Counted from the stretch's first letter, positions 18,531 to 26,966 are shown. The stretch: DNA of 64,000 nucleotides from JAWUWD01 sp034112085 (GCA_034112085.1 JAWUWD010000062.1:1-64000), one strand, 5' to 3'. Numbers and translations are program-made. Notes: generated by a model from the sequence alone, not told the origin.

Positions 18531-19262
18531 TTACACTTTGCGTTTTAGCTGAAAGTTTTCTCCTAGATATACTTTTCTGACCTGAGGGTCAGATGCCAGT
18601 TCTTCTGCTGATCCAGCTTTTAACAATCTGCCTTCGAACATTAGGTATGCTCGATCTGTGATAGATAGTGTTTCATTGACATTGTGATCCGTGATCAGTA
18701 TGCCAATATTCTTGTCTTTGAGTTTGGATACGATCCCTTGGATCTCCTCTACAGCAATAGGGTCTACACCAGCGAAAGGTTCATCCAATAAAACAAACTT
18801 AGGATCAACTGCTAGTGCTCTAGCAATCTCTGTCCTTCTTCTTTCTCCACCTGAAAGGGACATCCCGATGTTTTTGCGAACTTTTCCAAGACTAAACTCT
18901 TCTATTAGCTCTTCCACTTTGTCACGCTGTGCTGTCTTTGAGAGTTTTGTCATTTCCAGTACCGCCAAGATGTTTTCTTCAACGGTAAGTTTACGAAATA
19001 CAGAGGCCTCTTGTGCCAAGTAGCCAACTCCACGCTGAGCTCTACGATACATTGGTAGATCAGTAACATCCTCATCATCAAGAAATATCCTTCCCTCATT
19101 GGGCTTCACTAGCCCAACAGTCATATAAAATGTAGTTGTCTTCCCAGCTCCATTAGGACCCAAAAGACCAACAATCTCTCCTTGCTCTACTTTAACAGAA
19201 ACATTATTTACTACCGTTCTATTTTTGTATTTCTTTACAAGATTCTCTGCTCTTAATATCAT
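18531..19262 (-). CDS. lptB: LPS export ABC transporter ATP-binding protein LptB
   Basis: The 243-aa ABC ATPase has Walker A GPNGAGKTT (about residues 35-43), the signature LSGGERRRTEIARAL, Walker B VLLDEPFAGVDP and switch histidine in ITDHNV. Overall wording (YLAQEASVFRKLTVEENI, LMFEGRLLKAGSAEEL) is that of LptB, the cytoplasmic motor of the LptBFGC complex that extracts lipopolysaccharide from the inner membrane. The recJ gene lies 27 bases upstream on the same strand. Confidence 0.95.
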   Translation of the reverse strand: MILRAENLVKKYKNRTVVNNVSVKVEQGEIVGLLGPNGAGKTTTFYMTVGLVKPNEGRIFLDDEDVTDLPMYRRAQRGVGYLAQEASVFRKLTVEENILAVLEMTKLSKTAQRDKVEELIEEFSLGKVRKNIGMSLSGGERRRTEIARALAVDPKFVLLDEPFAGVDPIAVEEIQGIVSKLKDKNIGILITDHNVNETLSITDRAYLMFEGRLLKAGSAEELASDPQVRKVYLGENFQLKRKV

Positions 19263-19289
19263 AGTCTTATTCTATTGCCTGATCTGAAC

Positions 19290-20993
19290 TCAGATTACAA
19301 ATTTAATATCCTTTATGAAAAGTTGAAGGCTTTTTACATTTCTAAAGTCATTCTCTTCGATAGTAAATGCTATTGAAAACGGCTGACCACTTTTCACTTG
19401 CTCAAAAACGTGCCCCATTCCAAAGCCAATACAGTCTATCGTTTTACTGCTTCCAGATTGCTCTGCTTTAAGCTTCAAGTGTATGTCTTTTAGCAATAAT
19501 GGTGCCCCCTTAGCAGTGACATTATGCATAACAAATACTGGAGTCATATTCTCAGGACCAAAAGGTGACATCTGCCTTAGAATCTTATAAAACTTATCTG
19601 TGATATCATCTATTGCTATCTCAGCATCCACATTTATTTTAGGGATCTTCTGATCATCAGTGATCGTGCTACTCACATAGTCCTCAAATCTCTCTTTAAA
19701 TTTTTCAACATGAGCAATTGGCATACTCAGACCTGCTGCGTACATATGTCCCCCATATTGGTCAAGTAAGTCTTCGCAAGATGAGATTGCATTATAAACA
19801 TTGTAGCCATCCACAGACCGAGCTGATCCAGTAGCTTTTCCTTCTGATTCAGTCAGTATGACTGTGGGACGATAGTAATTCTCAATGCACCTGGAAGCCA
19901 CTATTCCAATGACTCCTTTGTGCCAGTGTTCCTGATACAACACCGTAGTGTTTGCGTTCTCCTTGCTATCACTTTCAATAAGCTCAAGAGCTTCTTCGGT
20001 AATACTTCTATCTACGTCTCTTCTTTTATCGTTTTGCTGATTGATCTTCCCGCCAAATTCTGTGGCTTCATCTATATTTTTGGATAAAAGTAAATCAACA
20101 GCCCCTTTTGCATGGGCAATCCTTCCCGCAGCGTTGATCCTTGGCCCAAGGCCAAATACTACTCCAGAGATATCCAGCTCTGCTTTCTTTCCCGATAGAG
20201 AAATCAATGCCTTTATTCCTGGCCGAGGAGAGGTGTTAATTTTTAGTAATCCATAATATGCAAGGACCCTATTTTCTCCAGAAATAGGAACAATATCCGA
20301 GGCGATACTAATTGCGAGTAAATCAAGATACTCGAATACTTTTTCTTTTGAAATGTTATTGCGCGAGGCAAATGCCTGAATCAATTTGAAGCCAACGCCA
20401 CATCCAGAAAGCTCCTTGTAAGGGTAGGAACAATCTCTACGCTTAGGGTCAAGAACTGCTACCGCATTTGGTATTTCGTCACCCGGAGTGTGGTGATCAC
20501 AAATAATAAAATCAATACCCTTATCATTGGCCAACTCAACAAGGTCATTGGCCTTGATACCACAATCCAATGAGATCATTAGGCTATAACCATTCTCTGC
20601 TGCCCACTCTATGCCCTGTCTTGATATACCATATCCTTCTTTATAGCGATCGGGAATATAAAATGCCACATTATTATAGATGCTTGAAAGAAAATGATAC
20701 ACCATCGCCACAGAGGTAGTTCCGTCCACGTCATAATCTCCATATACCAGAATATTTTCTCCTTGCTTTATGGCTGATTCCAGTCGAGTGACGGCTACTT
20801 CCATGTCTTGCATCAAGAATGGATCGTGCAATTGGTCTAGATCAGGACGAAAATAGGTCTTGGCTTGATCAAAATTCAGCACATCTCTGGAAACTAGAAT
20901 TGACGCTAATACAGGATTAACATTGATAGCCTCAGACAATTGAGCTATTGTCTTATCATCCTTTTGCTGATTAAAAACCCACTTTCTTACCAT
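19290..20993 (-). CDS. recJ: Single-stranded-DNA-specific exonuclease RecJ
   Basis: The 567-aa protein has the DHH phosphoesterase motifs of RecJ: DYDVDGTTSVA near residue 72, LDCGIKANDLVELA, the eponymous DHH in ICDHHTPGDE, and GLGPRINAAGRI. A DHHA1 region (VASRCIENYYRPTVIL, SARSV) and a C-terminal OB-like domain follow. It degrades single-stranded DNA 5' to 3' in recombination and mismatch repair. The ATG at 20993 is preferred over an upstream in-frame GTG three codons earlier. Length is normal for Bacteroidota RecJ. Confidence 0.95.
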   Translation of the reverse strand: MVRKWVFNQQKDDKTIAQLSEAINVNPVLASILVSRDVLNFDQAKTYFRPDLDQLHDPFLMQDMEVAVTRLESAIKQGENILVYGDYDVDGTTSVAMVYHFLSSIYNNVAFYIPDRYKEGYGISRQGIEWAAENGYSLMISLDCGIKANDLVELANDKGIDFIICDHHTPGDEIPNAVAVLDPKRRDCSYPYKELSGCGVGFKLIQAFASRNNISKEKVFEYLDLLAISIASDIVPISGENRVLAYYGLLKINTSPRPGIKALISLSGKKAELDISGVVFGLGPRINAAGRIAHAKGAVDLLLSKNIDEATEFGGKINQQNDKRRDVDRSITEEALELIESDSKENANTTVLYQEHWHKGVIGIVASRCIENYYRPTVILTESEGKATGSARSVDGYNVYNAISSCEDLLDQYGGHMYAAGLSMPIAHVEKFKERFEDYVSSTITDDQKIPKINVDAEIAIDDITDKFYKILRQMSPFGPENMTPVFVMHNVTAKGAPLLLKDIHLKLKAEQSGSSKTIDCIGFGMGHVFEQVKSGQPFSIAFTIEENDFRNVKSLQLFIKDIKFVI

Positions 20994-21011
20994 CCAAAAC
21001 ACTTAGTAACA

Positions 21012-21046
21012 AAAAAAGCAGTCTCGATATTGTCGAAACTGCTTTT
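21012..21046 (-). terminator. Rho-independent terminator after the SPOR-like gene
   Basis: AAAAGCAGT and ACTGCTTTT pair, with an inner TCGA/TCGA pairing across one mismatch. On the minus strand the hairpin is followed by seven T residues. It sits between the stop of the SPOR-like gene and the start of recJ, so recJ probably has its own promoter. Confidence 0.8.
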
Positions 21047-21065
21047 AATCTATTTTATAAAACAT

Positions 21066-21713
21066 TTATTCTTCGCCTACGACCCCTTCAAGTACGTCCT
21101 TGATCGCTACGCGTACACCGTCTTTGTAAGGTACTATCCAAGCATCTTTCACGCCCATTTCACGAAGGTATTTTTTGAATGTATCAGCTTCCCAGTAATC
21201 AGTGAATAAGCCTAATGTCACTTTCTGAGTTCCGTCTCCATCAGTTTCACCACTAAAATTTTCGTTGTTCTCGAAATACTTAGAAAGATCTTTATTACGG
21301 AATGCGCCAATTTGAACCTTAAACACAACTCCTTTCATAGCGGTTGAGCCTTTGCTATCGGACGAAGTATTTGTAGATGGGGCTGCAGCTGCCTTCATTT
21401 CACGTGCTTCTTTTTTTGCTAAACCCAAATCGCTTCTAAGCTTAGTCATATCGTCTTCCATTTCTGAGATTTTCGCATCTTTATCGCTCAATCTAGATTG
21501 GAAATTATTATTGTCAGCTTGTAGATTGCTTACTTGACCATTAAGCGTTTCATTCTCATCAATGATGTTTTTCAATGTCTCTGGAGACTTTGCATAAGCT
21601 TTAGCCTTCTTCTTCCATTCTTTCTTTTCTGCTTTGGAAAGCTGAGCAAAAGATGTGCTAATCGTTCCTAAAGCCAACATGATGCAAAATAGTAGTTGTC
21701 CGTATTTTTTCAT
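21066..21713 (-). CDS. Periplasmic coiled-coil protein with SPOR-like C-terminus
   Basis: The 215-aa protein has a signal peptide (YGQLLFCIMLALGTISTSFA, then Gln). A Lys/Glu-rich helical region and a coiled coil of about residues 45-105 come next (ENETLNGQVSNLQADNNNF). The C-terminal 80 residues (VFKVQIGAFRNKDL and DTFKKYLREMGVKDAW) resemble a SPOR peptidoglycan-binding domain. Similar Bacteroidota proteins are often labelled 'ezrin/radixin/moesin family', a name that reflects the coiled coil rather than function. It is monocistronic with a strong terminator. A role at the cell wall or in division is only inferred. Confidence 0.75.
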   Translation of the reverse strand: MKKYGQLLFCIMLALGTISTSFAQLSKAEKKEWKKKAKAYAKSPETLKNIIDENETLNGQVSNLQADNNNFQSRLSDKDAKISEMEDDMTKLRSDLGLAKKEAREMKAAAAPSTNTSSDSKGSTAMKGVVFKVQIGAFRNKDLSKYFENNENFSGETDGDGTQKVTLGLFTDYWEADTFKKYLREMGVKDAWIVPYKDGVRVAIKDVLEGVVGEE

Positions 21714-21936
21714 TGTATGATTGTTTTCAAATATTTCTTGGTGAAAAAGTAATGAATATTATTCAAATATAAAATTATCTCCTCGAATGCGTAGGGAAAA
21801 GATTAAAATAAGCTCCTTATAAAAATGGAGGAGGTTCCTGATTGAGCCTTTCAGTAACTCACAAATATATATGGACATGGGCCATTAAAAACACAATCCA
21901 GTCCTATGCTTCAGATTCAGCAAGTTACTATGTCGA

Positions 21937-21963
21937 TTGTTTTAAGAAATATTTTTGTTTAAC
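21937..21963 (+). promoter_or_regulatory. Promoter/operator region of the carH-like gene
   Basis: A -7-like box TATTTTTG (21950-21957) overlaps TTGTTTAACTA (21955-21965). A related TTGTTTTAA lies at 21937-21945, 18 bases earlier. The sequence TTGTYTAACTA recurs in front of crtI. I infer binding sites for the MerR-type regulator itself, giving autoregulation. The remaining part of the 262-base gap back to 21714 shows nothing recognisable. Confidence 0.5.
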
Positions 21964-21975
21964 TAGACTCTTACT

Positions 21976-22872
21976 ATGGTCAACGCTATTCAGAATTCAT
22001 TTACAATTCAAGACTTTGAAATTCTTAGTGGCATAAAAGCACACACCATCCGAATATGGGAGAAGAGGTATAATCTGTTAACCCCAGATAGACTCAATAG
22101 GAACATAAGGATTTACAACTTATCTGACCTTCAGAAAATTCTGAATGTGAGTTTTTTATATCAGCGCGGTTATAAGATATCAAAACTTGCAAATCTTACA
22201 GACAACGAGTTGAAGGACGAAGCTAAGAAGATAGCACTAGATGAAATTTCAAATAACTATCAAATCAATTCATTAATTGTTAGCATGTATACTTTCGATA
22301 CTGAATTATTTAATCAAGTATACTCAGATCAAATCGTGCATATGAGTTTCGAAAACATTTTTACCCATACATATCTTCCATTACTAAATCATATTGGGGT
22401 TTTATGGCAAACAGGATCGATTAAGCCCGCTCAAGAGCATTTTATTTCGAATCTTATCTACCAAAAAATTGCCTTAAACAGTGAGTCATTGGTCAGCAAG
22501 GTCACTGATCAAAGCCATGTATTTATTTTGTTTCTACCTGAAGGAGAACTTCATGAGATAGGCCTATTCTTTTTGAATTACTATCTGAAACTAAAAGGTA
22601 AAAAAACCATTTATCTTGGTAGAAGTATTCCAAGTCAAAACTTGTTTGATTTAAGTTCTCAATTCAAAAAAGTTACTTGGATCACCCATTTTTTGATCAA
22701 TAAGACTCCAGAAGAAAAAATAAAGTTTGTTGAACAACAGAATAAACTATTACTCCATTCAAACAATAATTGTCTCATCTTTGGAAAGATTTGGGAAGAC
22801 TTTAATGAAAAGCAGGTCAACAAGCACATACTTTTCTACAACAAATTTTCCGATTTCACAACATTCATATAG
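21976..22872 (+). CDS. carH: CarH/LitR-like MerR regulator with cobalamin-binding domain
   Basis: The 298-aa protein has an N-terminal MerR winged helix (GIKAHTIRIWEKRYNLLTPDR, residues about 19-39, split here by no gap). A B12-binding helical bundle then carries Trp144 and Glu154-His155, the W-x9-EH arrangement of CarH. The cobalamin domain follows, with E191-L-H193-E-I-G196, the ExHxxG motif whose His is the lower axial ligand. These are the features of adenosylcobalamin-dependent light sensors that repress carotenoid genes in the dark. It lies 35 bases upstream of crtI on the same strand. Light sensing here is inferred from conserved residues and context. The C-terminal region is divergent. 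Confidence 0.85.
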   Translation: MVNAIQNSFTIQDFEILSGIKAHTIRIWEKRYNLLTPDRLNRNIRIYNLSDLQKILNVSFLYQRGYKISKLANLTDNELKDEAKKIALDEISNNYQINSLIVSMYTFDTELFNQVYSDQIVHMSFENIFTHTYLPLLNHIGVLWQTGSIKPAQEHFISNLIYQKIALNSESLVSKVTDQSHVFILFLPEGELHEIGLFFLNYYLKLKGKKTIYLGRSIPSQNLFDLSSQFKKVTWITHFLINKTPEEKIKFVEQQNKLLLHSNNNCLIFGKIWEDFNEKQVNKHILFYNKFSDFTTFI

Positions 22873-22876
22873 ATTA

Positions 22877-22908
22877 TTGTCTAACTAATTACTATTTTTG
22901 TTAAACAA
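22877..22908 (+). promoter_or_regulatory. Operator-like inverted repeat over the crtI promoter
   Basis: TTGTCTAAC (22877-22885) and GTTAAACAA (22900-22908) form an inverted repeat with one mismatch, separated by 14 bases. They flank a -7-like box TATTTTTG (22893-22900). The first arm extends to TTGTCTAACTA, matching the element upstream of the carH-like gene in 10 of 11 bases. The second arm ends on the A of the crtI ATG. A repressor bound here would block transcription start directly. Confidence 0.55.
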
Positions 22909-24374
22909 TGCATAAAACAATCAGTGTACTAGGTTCTGGATTTTCGTCATTATCAGCAGCATGCTACCTTGCGCAGGCTGGTCATAAAGTGACTGTTTAT
23001 GAAAAAAACTCTCAGATCGGAGGTAGAGCAAGGCAATACAAAAACGAAGGGTTTCTTTTTGACATGGGACCTACTTGGTATTGGATGCCTGACGTTTTCG
23101 AAAGGTTTTTTGATGATTTTGGCGTAAAAGTAAGTGACTATTATCAGTTAGATCGATTAAATCCAGCTTATCAAGTTTACTATGGAGTAGGTGATACCAT
23201 TTCAATCTCTTCAGATATCGAGCAAATATATGCCTTGTTTGAAAAAGAAGAACAAGGCAGTTCTGCACATTTGGCAGATTTTTTGGAAGTAGCTAAAAAT
23301 AATTATAACGTTGCTGTAAAAGACTTGGTTTATAGACCTGGGATATCACCATTAGAGTTGATCAGTCCTAAGACCATCAACAAACTCAATCAATTATTTT
23401 TTGATATTCGTAAACAAATTCAGCGTAAATTTTCCAACCCGAGGCTGGTGAAAATACTAGAGTTTCCAGTTTTGTTTTTAGGTGCAAAACCTGGAAATAC
23501 GCCAGCTATGTACAATTTTATGAATTGGGCTGATTTCGGTCTTGGCACTTGGCACCCAAAAGGAGGGATGTTTGAAGTTGTCCGAGGAATGGAAACCTTG
23601 GCTAAAAACCTTGGGGTAGAGTTTGTGGTCAACGCCCCAGTAGATAAAATAGAAGTTGGCAGTAATAATACCGCAAGCCACATAGTTGTGAACGGGGAGC
23701 AGATCGCTTCGGACTTTGTTCTTAGTGGAGCCGATTATCATCATACCGAGAATCTACTCGACCCAAAATACAAACAGTATTCAGAAAAGTACTGGAGTAA
23801 AAAGACATTTGCTCCATCGTCTTTGCTTTTTTATGTTGGGTTCAATAAAAAGGTAGACAAGATTGCTCATCATACTCTCTTCTTTGATGAGGAGTTCGAT
23901 TCGCATGCGGAATATATCTACGATACTCCTGCATGGCCAAAAGACCCCCTATTTTATGCAAGTTTCCCAAGTGTGACGGATAGCGCATTTGCTCCTGAAG
24001 GAAAAGAAGCGGCAACTTTTCTCATTCCCATTGCTGCTGGATTGGAAGATACTGAGGAACATAGAAAGAAATATTTTGACCTCATTATTGGAAGGCTTGA
24101 AAGGTTAACAAATCAAGAATTAAAAGACGATGTACTTTTTGTAAAATCTTATTGTGTCAATGACTTTGTCAAGGATTACAATTCTTATAAAGGAAATGCC
24201 TATGGTTTGGCAAATACACTTACGCAAACAGCTTTTTTAAGACCTAAAATAAAAAGTAAAAAGGTCAACAATCTGTTTTTCACTGGCCAACTTACTGTCC
24301 CCGGCCCTGGAGTGCCTCCGGCTCTAATCTCGGGTAAAATAGCTGCCGAACTAATTATAAAACAGATTGGCTAA
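22908..24374 (+). CDS. crtI: Phytoene desaturase CrtI
   Basis: The 488-aa flavoprotein begins with the dinucleotide-binding motif VLGSGFSSLSAACYLAQAG followed by VYEKNSQIGGRA and FDMGPTWYWMP, and ends with the FTGQLTVPGPGVPPALISG segment diagnostic of bacterial CrtI-type desaturases. It converts phytoene to lycopene by successive dehydrogenations, with FAD, at the membrane. The stop overlaps the crtB start by one base (TAATG). The ATG lies only 8 bases after a predicted -7 box, so its mRNA may be leaderless or nearly so. Confidence 0.95.
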   Translation: MHKTISVLGSGFSSLSAACYLAQAGHKVTVYEKNSQIGGRARQYKNEGFLFDMGPTWYWMPDVFERFFDDFGVKVSDYYQLDRLNPAYQVYYGVGDTISISSDIEQIYALFEKEEQGSSAHLADFLEVAKNNYNVAVKDLVYRPGISPLELISPKTINKLNQLFFDIRKQIQRKFSNPRLVKILEFPVLFLGAKPGNTPAMYNFMNWADFGLGTWHPKGGMFEVVRGMETLAKNLGVEFVVNAPVDKIEVGSNNTASHIVVNGEQIASDFVLSGADYHHTENLLDPKYKQYSEKYWSKKTFAPSSLLFYVGFNKKVDKIAHHTLFFDEEFDSHAEYIYDTPAWPKDPLFYASFPSVTDSAFAPEGKEAATFLIPIAAGLEDTEEHRKKYFDLIIGRLERLTNQELKDDVLFVKSYCVNDFVKDYNSYKGNAYGLANTLTQTAFLRPKIKSKKVNNLFFTGQLTVPGPGVPPALISGKIAAELIIKQIG

Positions 24375-25213
24375 TGAAAGATTTATTTGACAAAATATCT
24401 AACGAAAGTGCCACTCTGATTACAAAGAATTATAGTACTTCTTTTTCTATCGCAGTTCGTCTACTTGCACCAAGTATTCGGCAAGCTATTTATAATATTT
24501 ACGGGTTTGTAAGAGTTGCTGATGAAATCGTAGATAGCTTTGACGGCTACCCAAAAGAAGAGTTGCTCGATAGATTTGAACAAGAATATCGCTTTGCAAA
24601 GCAGTACGGAATAAGTACTAATCCTGTCATCAATGCGTTTCAACAATCTGTAGTACAATACAACATTGACGAAAAGCTAACTGAAGCATTTTTGAAAAGT
24701 ATGCGCGCTGATTTGACTAAGCAAGTATATAATAACAAGGAAGAGATAGATGATTATATTTATGGCTCAGCAGATGTGGTCGGTCTTATGTGTTTGAAGG
24801 TCTTTGTAAATGGAGATGAAAAAGAGTATGAAAGATTAAAGGCGCCAGCGATGAAGCTAGGATCTGCCTTTCAAAAAGTGAATTTCTTGAGGGATATCAA
24901 ACAAGATTCTGAAGAGCTAAATAGAGCTTACTTTCCGAATATCAATCCAGAAAACCTCAGTGAGAAAGAGAAAAATTTGATAGTGTCAGAAATAAAAGAT
25001 GATTTTGAAACTTCATACGAAGGAATCAAAAACCTACCGAAAGAAGCAAGATTAGGAGTATATGTTGCCTATAAGTACTATTCGGAACTATTAAGAAAAA
25101 TTGAAAACTCTCCCGCGCAACTCCTAAAAGAAAGTCGCGTAAGTGTTTCTAATTCTTCAAAAACCTTTTTACTCTTTCAGTCATTCATAAAGTATAAATT
25201 GAATTTTATTTGA
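24374..25213 (+). CDS. crtB: Phytoene synthase CrtB
   Basis: The 279-aa protein is a squalene/phytoene synthase. The two Asp-rich motifs that bind the Mg-diphosphates are present: DEIVD at residues 50-54 (RVADEIVDSF) and NFLRDIKQD near residue 175. It condenses two geranylgeranyl diphosphates to phytoene, the substrate for the overlapping crtI gene. No GGPP synthase gene is visible nearby, so the precursor must come from elsewhere on the genome. Confidence 0.95.
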   Translation: MKDLFDKISNESATLITKNYSTSFSIAVRLLAPSIRQAIYNIYGFVRVADEIVDSFDGYPKEELLDRFEQEYRFAKQYGISTNPVINAFQQSVVQYNIDEKLTEAFLKSMRADLTKQVYNNKEEIDDYIYGSADVVGLMCLKVFVNGDEKEYERLKAPAMKLGSAFQKVNFLRDIKQDSEELNRAYFPNINPENLSEKEKNLIVSEIKDDFETSYEGIKNLPKEARLGVYVAYKYYSELLRKIENSPAQLLKESRVSVSNSSKTFLLFQSFIKYKLNFI

Positions 25214-25379
25214 AATAAAATTTAGTGATACGGTTATATAGAGTAACATAATTCTAATATCCGTTGAAGTTTGTACGTTTGATCTTAAAATAAAAAAGTC
25301 CAAATTTATTAAGCTAGATCGGCTTTTTAGAATAGGATAAAAAAATTCAAAACAGAAAATCTATAAAAAAAATATCATT
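25214..25379 (+). promoter_or_regulatory. Gap between crtB and crtZ with possible promoter and attenuator
   Basis: This 166-base AT-rich gap interrupts an otherwise overlapping operon. It holds TACGTTTG (25274-25281), a match to the TAnnTTTG box but without a spaced -33. Downstream is a weak hairpin AAAAAGTC (25293-25300) with GGCTTTTT (25321-25328), eight pairs with one G-U and a 20-base loop. It may let crtZ-crtYcd be expressed separately or attenuated. Confidence 0.35.
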
Positions 25380-25838
25380 ATGATGGTATTCGGTTACATA
25401 GCGATAGTAATAATTACCTACACCTTGATGGAGGTAGTCACTTGGCTCACTCACAAATATATAATGCATGGATTTTTATGGAGCTTACATGCAGATCATC
25501 ACCAACCGAAATATCAAGATACCTTTGAAAAAAATGACGCGTTCTTTTTGATAGGGGCTATCCCAAGCATTACATTGTTCTATTTGGGCACCACGCCTGA
25601 GCCTAATTATAAATTGTTTATAGCTATTGGGATTCTTCTGTATGGGATCACCTATTTTATTGTTCATGACGTATTGATACATCAAAGATTCAAGTGGTTC
25701 AAAAAGACAAACAACTCGTATCTTCTTGGCTTGCGAAAAGCACATAAAATACATCACAAGCACTTGGGAAAAGAAGATGGCGAATGTTTTGGTATGCTTA
25801 ATGTTCCTAAGAAGTACTTTCGAAAGCATTCTAACTAA
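25380..25838 (+). CDS. crtZ: Beta-carotene hydroxylase CrtZ
   Basis: The 152-aa membrane protein has the di-iron histidine clusters of the CrtZ family: HKYIMHG and LHADHHQP near residues 22-40, HDVLIHQRF near 97, and KAHKIHHKH near 120. It would hydroxylate the beta-ionone rings of beta-carotene at C3 to give zeaxanthin. Two consecutive ATG codons open the gene, and either could serve. Its stop overlaps the crtYcd start by one base. Confidence 0.93.
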   Translation: MMVFGYIAIVIITYTLMEVVTWLTHKYIMHGFLWSLHADHHQPKYQDTFEKNDAFFLIGAIPSITLFYLGTTPEPNYKLFIAIGILLYGITYFIVHDVLIHQRFKWFKKTNNSYLLGLRKAHKIHHKHLGKEDGECFGMLNVPKKYFRKHSN

Positions 25839-26527
25839 TGACACCTATATATTTATTTGCATTATTAGGGTCACTTATAGTCCCTTTACTGTTTTCTATA
25901 TTTCGAATTGACTTTATTAAAAAATGGAGAAATTTCACTATCTCCACAATAGCCATTTCAATACCTTTTCTTATCTGGGATGTATTTTTTACACATTATG
26001 ATGTTTGGGGATTCAATGAGACTTATTGTATTGGTTTTTACTTGTTTAAAATTCCTTTGGAAGAAATGTTGTTCTTTCTCGTCATTCCATTTTGTAGCCT
26101 ATTTACGCATTTTGCGTTTTTTTACGCCTTCCCAAATATTCGACTTACTCATAAAACAACCATCTATCTCACGATAGCACTTCTCATTTTATCAGCCTTT
26201 TTGGTCGTCACCAATCTATCAAAAGCTTATACAGCTGTCAATTATTCATTCCTATTCATCACCCTTCTACTAGGGCTAATTTACGGCCAGAAGCAATTAC
26301 AACAATTCTACATTTCATTTTTGATCATCCTTATCCCCTTCTTTATTGTAAATGGAATATTAACTGGAGTCATTACTGAAACGCCTATTGTCTGGTATAA
26401 TAATTTAGAAAATTTGGGGATTAGGTTAATAACAATCCCAGTTGAAGATATTGGTTATGCTTTTTCGATGTTATTTGGAAACTTATTGATTTTTGAAAAA
26501 CTAAATAAGCAGGGAGTAAAGCAATAA
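25838..26527 (+). CDS. crtYcd: Lycopene beta-cyclase, fused CrtYc-CrtYd type
   Basis: The 229-aa integral-membrane protein contains both halves of the lycopene cyclase domain. The first half has WDVFFTHYDVWGFNE and IPLEEMLFF; the second has IPVEDIGYAFSMLFGN. The repeated P-x-E-(E/D) motifs are the probable active-site acids of this family. In actinobacteria the halves are often separate subunits, whereas in Bacteroidota and archaea they are fused. It would cyclise lycopene to beta-carotene. It begins within the crtZ stop codon. Confidence 0.92.
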   Translation: MTPIYLFALLGSLIVPLLFSIFRIDFIKKWRNFTISTIAISIPFLIWDVFFTHYDVWGFNETYCIGFYLFKIPLEEMLFFLVIPFCSLFTHFAFFYAFPNIRLTHKTTIYLTIALLILSAFLVVTNLSKAYTAVNYSFLFITLLLGLIYGQKQLQQFYISFLIILIPFFIVNGILTGVITETPIVWYNNLENLGIRLITIPVEDIGYAFSMLFGNLLIFEKLNKQGVKQ

Positions 26528-26538
26528 TCGCTTACTAA

Positions 26539-26730
26539 ATGTATCCATATCACAATAAAATAAAGCAACGAATCAATAATAATGAGCTTGACAGTTACGA
26601 ATATGTTGAAAAATACAAATTAATATCTCCTTGTCTCTTGCTGCATTTTAATACTGACCCGAAGATTCGACCTATTAGAGAACATAGGTTTAAGGAGTAC
26701 GAGAAGTTATTTGAGGAGCGATTCAAGTAA
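26539..26730 (+). CDS. Small conserved-looking protein at the end of the crt operon
   Basis: A 63-aa ORF starts 11 bases after crtYcd. It is highly charged, with no signal peptide or membrane segment, and contains LISPCLLLHFNTDP and KIRPIREHRFKEYEKLF. I have a faint impression of similar short proteins in other Bacteroidota, but I cannot name a function. Position, codon use and the terminator 58 bases downstream support a real last gene of the operon. Contribution to pigment synthesis is unknown. Confidence 0.65.
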   Translation: MYPYHNKIKQRINNNELDSYEYVEKYKLISPCLLLHFNTDPKIRPIREHRFKEYEKLFEERFK

Positions 26731-26787
26731 CATTGTGTTCATTACAATCTATTCCTATTGATCTTAACCAAAAGCCTATTTAACTAA

Positions 26788-26828
26788 AAATCCCCATCTC
26801 TCCAGACCTAGTCTGCGTATGGGGATTT
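26788..26828. terminator. Bidirectional terminator between the crt operon and mfd
   Basis: AAATCCCCAT (26788-26797) pairs fully with ATGGGGATTT (26819-26828), and an inner hairpin CAGAC/GTCTG (26803-26815) sits in the loop. On the minus strand the stem runs into five T residues. It lies between the convergent 63-aa gene and mfd. The remaining 236-base gap (26731-26966) has only a short CTGAAT/ATTCAG repeat near 26920. Confidence 0.75.
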
Positions 26829-26966
26829 CTTCCTATTAGTTGGCTTTAACTATGATAAAGATGCAGGAAATACTCCTAGTACAGAAAACTTCTTCGGTCA
26901 ATTGTAATTAAAAAGGCTGAATCAACATATTCAGGGTTGAACAGCTCTTTCGACTTGATAATATTG

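Noticed and set aside
21842..22036. 64-codon ORF upstream of and overlapping the carH-like gene
   Set aside because: Different frame from the regulator, low-complexity composition, and it runs through the regulator's promoter and start.
26917..26936. CTGAAT/ATTCAG inverted repeat before the mfd stop
   Set aside because: Six pairs and no T tract; too weak to call next to the stronger hairpin at 26788-26828.
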